Origin: Anaerolineales bacterium
Lineage (GTDB): Bacteria > Chloroflexota > Anaerolineae > Anaerolineales > Villigracilaceae
Direction: 5' to 3'
Length of the DNA stretch: 11,956 nucleotides
NCBI GenBank assembly: GCA_025966435.1
Contig: JAICRQ010000055.1
Coordinates: 1-11,956, forward strand
Positions 8,137 to 11,956 of this stretch are shown one piece after another. Both the position numbers and the translations under genes were made by a program. Numbering within the stretch: the stretch's first letter is position 1; every line of letters begins with the position of its first letter. The notes below the pieces were generated by a model, which had not been told where the DNA came from, searched no databases, and saw nothing but the letters and a program-made list of their open reading frames with translations.

Positions 8137-8164
8137 TTGTCTGAAAATCATAAATCATTATACA
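8137..8164 (+). promoter_or_regulatory. Putative promoter of the PIG-L deacetylase gene
   Basis: TTGTCT (8137-8142) and TATACA (8159-8164), each 4 of 6 to consensus, are 16 bases apart. Transcription would begin near 8171, inside the first 21-bp repeat, placing the repeats in or just before the leader. It overlaps the opposite-strand promoter. Confidence 0.35.
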
Positions 8165-8186
8165 GGCGAAGCCGTCCTGTGGACAA
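8157..8186 (-). promoter_or_regulatory. Putative promoter of the cystathionine gamma-synthase-type gene
   Basis: On the minus strand there is a perfect TATAAT (8157-8162) with TTGTCC (8181-8186, 4 of 6) 18 bases upstream. The -35 and spacer lie within the 21-bp tandem repeat, so anything bound there would affect this promoter. The leader would be about 45 bases. Confidence 0.45.
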
Positions 8187-8217
8187 GCGAAGCTGTTCTC
8201 TGGACAGGTGAAGTGGC
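8164..8217. repeat. 21-bp tandem repeat, about 2.5 copies, with mini-hairpins
   Basis: Units are 8164-8184 and 8185-8205, with a degenerate part-unit at 8206-8217 (AGGTGAAGTGGC). The two full units match at 16 of 21 positions. Each contains GCGAAGC, flanked by G..C in unit 1 (GGC-GAA-GCC) and A..T in unit 2 (AGC-GAA-GCT), so the pairing is kept by a double change. Each also ends with a GTCC-TGT-GGAC or GTTC-TCT-GGAC inverted pair. The 21-bp period equals two helical turns. It lies between divergent genes and overlaps both promoters. Function unknown. Confidence 0.75.
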
Positions 8218-8241
8218 GGCTTACGCCATGAACGAGGAAAC

Positions 8242-9087
8242 ATGACAAAGAAAATACTGGCTGTGCTTGCCCACCCTGATGACGAATCCTTTGGTCTGGG
8301 CGGCACTCTCGCATTGTACGCGAGCAAGAGATACGATACCTATCTGGTCTGCGCGACCCGCGGCGAGGTGGGTACCGTGGATGAAGAACATCTGAATGGC
8401 TTTAAAGATATTGCCGAGCTCCGCACTGTAGAGCTTGAACGTGCGGCAAAGATCTTAAACCTAAAAGACGTTTTCCTTCTGGGGTATCGGGACTCGGGTA
8501 TGCCCGGCACCGAGGAGAACAAACACCCGGATGCACAGATCAATCACTCCATCGATGAGGTGGCCGGTAAAGTGGTGAGATATATCCGCGAGCTCAAACC
8601 TGATATAGTGATTACTTTCGACCCGATCGGTGGATACAAACACCCCGATCACATTCATATTCACAAAGCGACGGTGCTTGCCTTTGAAAAAGCGGACGAT
8701 GCCTCCTTCCACCCCGAAACGGGTTTACCGTTTAAGCCGCGTGCCCTCTACTATCAGGTATTCCCGCGCCGCACCCTGCGACTGATGGTGCGATTGATGC
8801 CCCTGTTTGGCAAAGACCCCACCAAATTTGGCCGTAATCAAGATATCAATTTAAAGGAACTTGCCGAGGTAGATTTCCCCGTCCACGTGCGCGTGGATAT
8901 TACATCCGTCGCAAACATCAAACAGGAGGCAGGTCGTCAACACGTCTCCCAGGGCGGCATGCAGATGCGCCGCGGCTGGATGGGCTTCATGACACGACTC
9001 TTCGGCGAGCGGGAAGAATTCATGCGCGCCTACCCGCCCATTGCCAATGGACGCAACAAAATCGCCAACGATTTGTTCTGGGAATGA
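8242..9087 (+). CDS. PIG-L/LmbE family zinc-dependent N-deacetylase
   Basis: A 281-residue metal-dependent deacetylase. Family members remove the acetyl group from GlcNAc-linked substrates (GlcNAc-PI, mycothiol and bacillithiol precursors, lincomycin-pathway and other glycosides). The N-terminal AHPDDE (10-15) gives metal ligands His11 and Asp14 and the general base Asp13; KHPDHIHIH (133-141) gives the third ligand His137. ATRGEVG (38-44), ELRTVELERAA (59-69) and GYRDSGMPGT (81-90) follow the mycothiol-deacetylase pattern. The start is supported by CGAGGA a few bases before the ATG. It is first of a plus-strand series: the hydrolase begins 22 bases downstream, so the pair is probably cotranscribed. 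No BshA- or MshA-like glycosyltransferase is in view, so a role in thiol-cofactor synthesis is only a possibility. Confidence 0.9.
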   Translation: MTKKILAVLAHPDDESFGLGGTLALYASKRYDTYLVCATRGEVGTVDEEHLNGFKDIAELRTVELERAAKILNLKDVFLLGYRDSGMPGTEENKHPDAQINHSIDEVAGKVVRYIRELKPDIVITFDPIGGYKHPDHIHIHKATVLAFEKADDASFHPETGLPFKPRALYYQVFPRRTLRLMVRLMPLFGKDPTKFGRNQDINLKELAEVDFPVHVRVDITSVANIKQEAGRQHVSQGGMQMRRGWMGFMTRLFGEREEFMRAYPPIANGRNKIANDLFWE

Positions 9088-9097
9088 ACCGCCGCTC

Positions 9098-9103
9098 AGG
9101 AGG
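9098..9103 (+). promoter_or_regulatory. Ribosome binding site fixing a TTG start for the hydrolase
   Basis: A perfect AGGAGG stands 6 bases before the in-frame TTG at 9110. The in-frame ATG at 9041 would overlap the deacetylase gene by 47 bases, has no Shine-Dalgarno, and adds residues that are the upstream gene's tail read in another frame. Confidence 0.7.
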
Positions 9104-9109
9104 ACAAGT

Positions 9110-9778
9110 TTGAAGAATCAGAATCATCTCACTCGGGGTCCGCATCAGGAACAACCCGTTCGGATGGCGGGCGAACCCGTTAGCCGCGCCCGAGCCGCCC
9201 TGTTAATGATCCACGGGCGTGGAGCCAGCGCGGAAGATATCCTGTCCCTAGCAAGTGAGTTCGACCAACCGGGGTTTGCTTACCTCGCACCGCAGGCGGC
9301 GGGGAATACCTGGTACCCGAATCGTTTTCTGGTTCCGCTGGCTGAGAATGAACCCTGGCTTTCTTCTGCCTTAAAGTTTGTCGATGAGGTGCTGACTGAA
9401 ATCATCAACGCCGGGATTCCTTCTGAACGAGTCATCCTGCTGGGCTTTTCACAGGGAGCCTGCCTTGCACTCGAATTTGCCGCGCGTAACGCGCGTCGCT
9501 ATGGCGGAATTGCAGGGCTGAGTGGAGCGCTGATTGGTCCGGATGATACGCCGCGCGATTACAAAGGCTCCCTGGCAGGGACGCCTGTCTTTCTGGGATG
9601 CAGCGATGTGGACTTCCATGTCCCGAGAGAGCGCGTCGACCAGACCGCAGAGATATTGAAGAGACTCGGAGGTGAGGTCACCGAGCGTTTATACCCGAAT
9701 ATGGGTCACACTATTAACCAGGATGAGATCGATTTCGTGCGCGGGATGATGCAGGGGCTTGTCGGTCATTCCTCCTGA
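9110..9778 (+). CDS. Phospholipase/carboxylesterase-type alpha/beta-hydrolase (MhqD-like)
   Basis: A 222-residue cytosolic serine hydrolase starting at TTG. After a polar N-terminal 25 residues the fold begins with AALLMIHGRGASAEDIL (29-45), where HGRGA is the oxyanion region. The nucleophile elbow is GFSQGA (112-117, Ser114). The acid is Asp168 in GCSDVDFHVP (163-172) and the base His200 in NMGHTIN (197-203), so the triad is complete. Size and GRGAS motif fit the COG0400 esterase family, which includes Bacillus MhqD, induced by quinones and encoded beside a VOC dioxygenase. Here a VOC protein gene and a maleylacetate-reductase-like gene follow, which supports a role on an ester or lactone from aromatic breakdown; this is inference. 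It probably shares a transcript with the deacetylase 22 bases upstream. Confidence 0.87.
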   Translation: MKNQNHLTRGPHQEQPVRMAGEPVSRARAALLMIHGRGASAEDILSLASEFDQPGFAYLAPQAAGNTWYPNRFLVPLAENEPWLSSALKFVDEVLTEIINAGIPSERVILLGFSQGACLALEFAARNARRYGGIAGLSGALIGPDDTPRDYKGSLAGTPVFLGCSDVDFHVPRERVDQTAEILKRLGGEVTERLYPNMGHTINQDEIDFVRGMMQGLVGHSS

Positions 9779-9800
9779 CGCCGCTTTATTGATGTCGTGA

Positions 9801-9815
9801 CAACTTTCTAAGTTG
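9801..9815. promoter_or_regulatory. Perfect inverted repeat upstream of the dehydrogenase gene
   Basis: CAACTT-TCT-AAGTTG, a 6-bp stem with a 3-base spacer, ends 16 bases before the ATG at 9832. It has no U-tract, so it is a poor terminator. An operator, or a hairpin limiting translation of a gene that itself has no clear Shine-Dalgarno, is possible. Confidence 0.35.
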
Positions 9816-9831
9816 CGGCTGGCTGGATCGT

Positions 9832-10938
9832 ATGGATCAGTTTCGCTACGTCTCACATGCTCAAGAAGTGATATTCGCTCCCGGAGCGCTTGCGCGGTTG
9901 AGGGATGTCGTGAACCGCGTGGGTTGGAAGCGGTTATTGTTGTGCACCAGTCGTTCTATGAAGAAAAATGGGAATGTAGAACGCGTCCAATCCATATTGG
10001 GGGAGAGCCTTGCAGTGGTATTCGACTCTGTCAGGCCCCATGTTCAGGATGTCCAAGTAGAGGAAGCCTTCGCGCTTACTCGTTTGCACGATGCGGATGC
10101 GGTCATCGGTCTGGGCGGCGGTAGCCCGCTTGGGATGGCAAAGGCGGTTGGACTTCTATCTGCACTTCCGATCCTTGCCATCCCCACAACCTATGCCGGC
10201 TCGGAGATGACGGCGGTCTACGGGGTGACGCATACACAGGAGAATCCTCCTCGGAAGGTCACAACTAGCGATCCGAAGATCGCGCCGAAGCTTGTGATCT
10301 ACGACCCGGAGCTAACACTTGATCTGCCACCCGAGCTGACAGCCTCCACAGGCATCAATGCGCTGGCACATTGTATTGAAGCGCTCTATTCCGTCACGCG
10401 GCACCCACTTTCCGCCGCCGCAGCATTAAGAGGGATTCAGCATATCAACAATGCATTATTAGGCTGTTATCAGGATGGAGGAAACTTGGAGGTACGCACG
10501 GAGATGCTCATCGGCGCCCATCTGGCGGGATTGTCGCTCGCCTCGGTTTCCATGGGGCTGCATCATGGACTGTGTCATGTGTTGGGTGGGACAGCCAACG
10601 TGCAGCACGGAATTGCAAACAGCATCATCCTGCCTCATGCCATCCGCTTCAACGCAGATGCAACCGCGCCTCAATTGCTGCCTGCCATCGAAGTGATGGG
10701 TATTTCCGCAAACGGAAGTCGCCCAGTGACGGCTGTGGAATTACTGGCGCAAAAAATCTCTGAACTTATCGGCAGTATGAATCTCCCGCAGCGTTTACGT
10801 GATGCGGGTGTGGATCTAAAGGAGTCTGATTTGCCTCGTCTTGCCGAAATCGCATTTCAAAACCGGACGGTTCAGAATAATCCCAAGCCCATTACGGAGC
10901 CAGTCCAGATTGAAACCCTGTTGAAACATGCCTGGTAG
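9832..10938 (+). CDS. Maleylacetate reductase-like dehydrogenase (iron-type alcohol dehydrogenase superfamily)
   Basis: A 368-residue NAD(P)H-dependent dehydrogenase. The opening FRYVSHAQEVIFAPGAL (4-20) is characteristic of maleylacetate reductases, which reduce maleylacetate to 3-oxoadipate at the end of hydroquinone, hydroxyquinol and chloroaromatic routes. GLGGGS (93-98) binds the cofactor and AIPTTYAGSEMT (116-127) follows. The metal region reads STGINALAHCIEALY (172-186), HHGLCH (244-249) and QHGIAN (258-263). Against iron dehydrogenases such as FucO the four ligand positions are Asn176, His180, His245 and His259, so the usual Asp is Asn, as is typical of maleylacetate reductases. Length is a little above the family norm of about 350-360. 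The start is supported by the conserved N-terminus, not by an RBS. It begins 53 bases after the hydrolase. A glycerol-dehydrogenase-like enzyme is the main alternative. Confidence 0.82.
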   Translation: MDQFRYVSHAQEVIFAPGALARLRDVVNRVGWKRLLLCTSRSMKKNGNVERVQSILGESLAVVFDSVRPHVQDVQVEEAFALTRLHDADAVIGLGGGSPLGMAKAVGLLSALPILAIPTTYAGSEMTAVYGVTHTQENPPRKVTTSDPKIAPKLVIYDPELTLDLPPELTASTGINALAHCIEALYSVTRHPLSAAAALRGIQHINNALLGCYQDGGNLEVRTEMLIGAHLAGLSLASVSMGLHHGLCHVLGGTANVQHGIANSIILPHAIRFNADATAPQLLPAIEVMGISANGSRPVTAVELLAQKISELIGSMNLPQRLRDAGVDLKESDLPRLAEIAFQNRTVQNNPKPITEPVQIETLLKHAW

Positions 10939-10948
10939 AGGAGATGAC

Positions 10949-10974
10949 CTGACAAAAACAGCCAAACTTATAAT
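10949..10974 (+). promoter_or_regulatory. Weak promoter candidate for the VOC gene
   Basis: A perfect TATAAT (10969-10974) lies 71 bases before the ATG at 11046, in the 107-base gap after the dehydrogenase. The best -35 by sequence, CTGACA (10949-10954), is only 14 bases away, which is too short for a standard promoter. An extended or activator-dependent promoter, or chance, is equally possible. Confidence 0.25.
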
Positions 10975-11045
10975 CAAGATGACAATCAACAGGCAAAACC
11001 GAAAGCCAACCTTTCAGGGTTTCTACTTCAAATGGAGAACAGACG

Positions 11046-11600
11046 ATGACAAAAATCCAAACACAGGGAGTGCATCACATCACGTTTGTCGGTTCCAACC
11101 GGCAAGCGATCATTGATTTCTATCAGGGTGTGCTGGGTATGCCGCTTGTTTTCGAACAGCCGAACCTCGACGTGCCCGATGAATGGCATCTGTATTTTGA
11201 TCCGGGCGATGGGCGGTTGATTACGTTCTTTGTGCGCCCAACCCGAGTCAATGACCCAACCCCAAATCCTGAGAATATCGGGAATCTACATCATATCGCT
11301 TTCACCGTTTCGCGCGCGACCTATACCCAGGTGGCAGCGCGCTTGCAGGAACTTGGGATCGAGAATACAGGCCCCATCGATCGCGGCTTTATGGATTCGA
11401 TCTATTTTCGTGACCCGAACGGGCAGCTGCTTGAGATGGCTTGTTTTAAGTTTGTTCCTCCAGAAGGACATACATATGCCGATGTGCTCAACGTGGCACA
11501 CCGGCTGCGCGTGGATCGCGGAGATTACGCGATTGCGGATAGCCACCTCGCGGATGCGCTTGCGGAATTGATGGAAAAAAAAGTCAAACTGCAGGCTTGA
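11046..11600 (+). CDS. VOC-superfamily protein (glyoxalase/extradiol dioxygenase-like, MhqO-type first module)
   Basis: A 184-residue protein of the vicinal-oxygen-chelate fold, with the two beta-alpha-beta3 halves of one module at about 8-65 and 80-135. Candidate metal ligands sit where the family has them: the His10/11 pair in GVHHITFV, the His82/83 pair in LHHIAFTV, and Glu130 in the terminal strand DPNGQLLEMA (123-132). The first half (VHHITF, DFYQGVLGMPLV, DEWHLYFDPGDG, ITFF) resembles the N-terminal half of ring-cleaving dioxygenases of the MhqO/PcpA kind, but those have two modules and about 310 residues. This protein has one module plus a 50-residue helical, charged tail (about 135-184). 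An RBS-like GGAG lies about 10 bases before the ATG. It follows the maleylacetate-reductase-like gene on the same strand. Substrate unknown; glyoxalase-like, isomerase or thiol-transferase activity is not excluded. Confidence 0.82.
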   Translation: MTKIQTQGVHHITFVGSNRQAIIDFYQGVLGMPLVFEQPNLDVPDEWHLYFDPGDGRLITFFVRPTRVNDPTPNPENIGNLHHIAFTVSRATYTQVAARLQELGIENTGPIDRGFMDSIYFRDPNGQLLEMACFKFVPPEGHTYADVLNVAHRLRVDRGDYAIADSHLADALAELMEKKVKLQA

Positions 11601-11849
11601 TAAACGCCGTTTACCGCTAAGTTAATTTCGGGACAAAAACACCTTTGTGTGGCGCGCAGTTCTCAGGAGGGGATTGAAATCGTAGAAATAATGTTCAATA
11701 ATTATGTCATATGATATTCGTCATACACCTTCGAATCCTGTACCCGACTGAAGTTTCAGAAACGAAAGTATACAAATAGCACTTGAGTGGTCGTGACATA
11801 ATCAAAAACGGCACGCCAGTCAAGTACATATTTCTTACAGGAAATGCCA
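11601..11849. other. AT-rich intergenic region with no recognisable gene
   Basis: About 250 bases, visibly AT-richer than the genes around it. A short inverted repeat TAAAC-GCC-GTTTA (11601-11613) directly follows the VOC stop codon but has no U-tract. AGGAGG at 11665-11670 is followed only by very short frames. TCATATGA (11708-11715) is a small palindrome. No RNA gene, promoter pair or conserved ORF could be supported on either strand. Confidence 0.5.
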
Positions 11850-11956
11850 CTACCGTAGCAACAGAGCCATTCCGAGGGCAATCAGCCAAACAGACCACAA
11901 GATGTAACTGATCGCATTAATTGCACCTGCCGGTTTGAAACCCGTTTCCTCAAATA
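11850..11956 (-). CDS. C-terminal tail of a membrane protein, start beyond window
   Basis: An open minus-strand frame enters from the right edge and ends at a TAG (complement of 11850-11852), giving 34 complete codons. It reads as a short polar piece (FEETGFKPAGAINA) followed by one hydrophobic segment (ISYILWSVWLIALGMALLLR) that ends directly in Arg-stop. This is the typical end of an integral membrane protein with a C-terminal helix. It would be convergent with the VOC gene. No family can be named from 34 residues, and a chance frame is possible. Confidence 0.5.
   Translation of the reverse strand, partial: FEETGFKPAGAINAISYILWSVWLIALGMALLLR

Noticed and set aside
8102..8314. Minus-strand 70-codon frame with a repeated Cys-Pro/Phe-Ala pattern
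   Set aside because: The repeated peptide is just the 21-bp DNA tandem repeat translated (21 is a multiple of 3). The frame overlaps both flanking genes and has no RBS.
9041..9109. ATG start extending the hydrolase by 23 residues
   Set aside because: It lies inside the deacetylase gene with no RBS; the TTG at 9110 has a perfect AGGAGG 6 bases upstream.
11601..11613. TAAAC-GCC-GTTTA as terminator of the VOC gene
   Set aside because: It has only a 5-bp AT-rich stem and no following U-tract.
11707..11898. Minus-strand 63-codon frame in the AT-rich gap
   Set aside because: It overlaps the more convincing membrane-tail frame, has no RBS and resembles no known protein.
11753..11909. Plus-strand frame (EVSETKVYK, stop, then a further open stretch) suggesting a gene remnant
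   Set aside because: It has an internal stop, no start or RBS, no recognised family, and its right part is antisense to the membrane-tail frame.

Overview
The window reads as ordinary chromosomal DNA of a free-living bacterium. Gene content and protein style (MalF/MalG-type sugar permeases, a PIG-V-like mannosyltransferase, a cyclic-nucleotide-gated SpoIIE phosphatase, a deoxynucleoside kinase, LmbE-type deacetylase, maleylacetate-reductase-like dehydrogenase) best fit Chloroflexota, probably class Anaerolineae. This is inferred from family resemblance; no marker gene proves it. I see no phage, transposon, CRISPR, tRNA or rRNA in the window.

Layout. 1-1268 (minus) is the N-terminal ~422 residues of a phosphoglucomutase/phosphomannomutase, running off the left edge. 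It diverges from a deoxynucleoside kinase (1506-2141, plus); each gene has a recognisable sigma70-like promoter in the 237-base gap. A tight plus-strand unit follows: two ABC sugar permeases that overlap by 11 bases (2301-3224, 3214-4293) and a PIG-V-like membrane mannosyltransferase 4 bases later (4298-5593). No substrate-binding protein or ATPase gene lies beside them. Next is a cNMP-binding/coiled-coil/SpoIIE phosphatase (5656-6891), closed by a strong intrinsic terminator (6892-6924).

A convergent gene on the minus strand (6963-8105) encodes a cystathionine gamma-synthase/lyase-type PLP enzyme. Its 136-base upstream gap is the most structured DNA in the window: two overlapping divergent promoters, a 12-bp perfect palindrome and a 21-bp tandem repeat carrying mini-hairpins. 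From it the plus-strand series departs: a PIG-L/LmbE deacetylase (8242-9087), a small alpha/beta-hydrolase with a TTG start (9110-9778), a maleylacetate-reductase-like dehydrogenase (9832-10938) and a VOC-fold dioxygenase-like protein (11046-11600). The last three resemble a kit for quinone/hydroquinone or chloroaromatic ring-cleavage products, comparable in parts (MhqD-like hydrolase, MhqO-like VOC protein) to Bacillus mhq genes.

The right end (11601-11849) is AT-richer and apparently non-coding, and 11850-11956 holds the C-terminal tail of a membrane protein on the minus strand. No clearly novel multi-gene system was found. The items most worth checking are the 8106-8241 control region, the enlarged extracytoplasmic loop in the second permease, the glycosyltransferase coupled to binding-protein-less permeases, and the ring-cleavage cluster.
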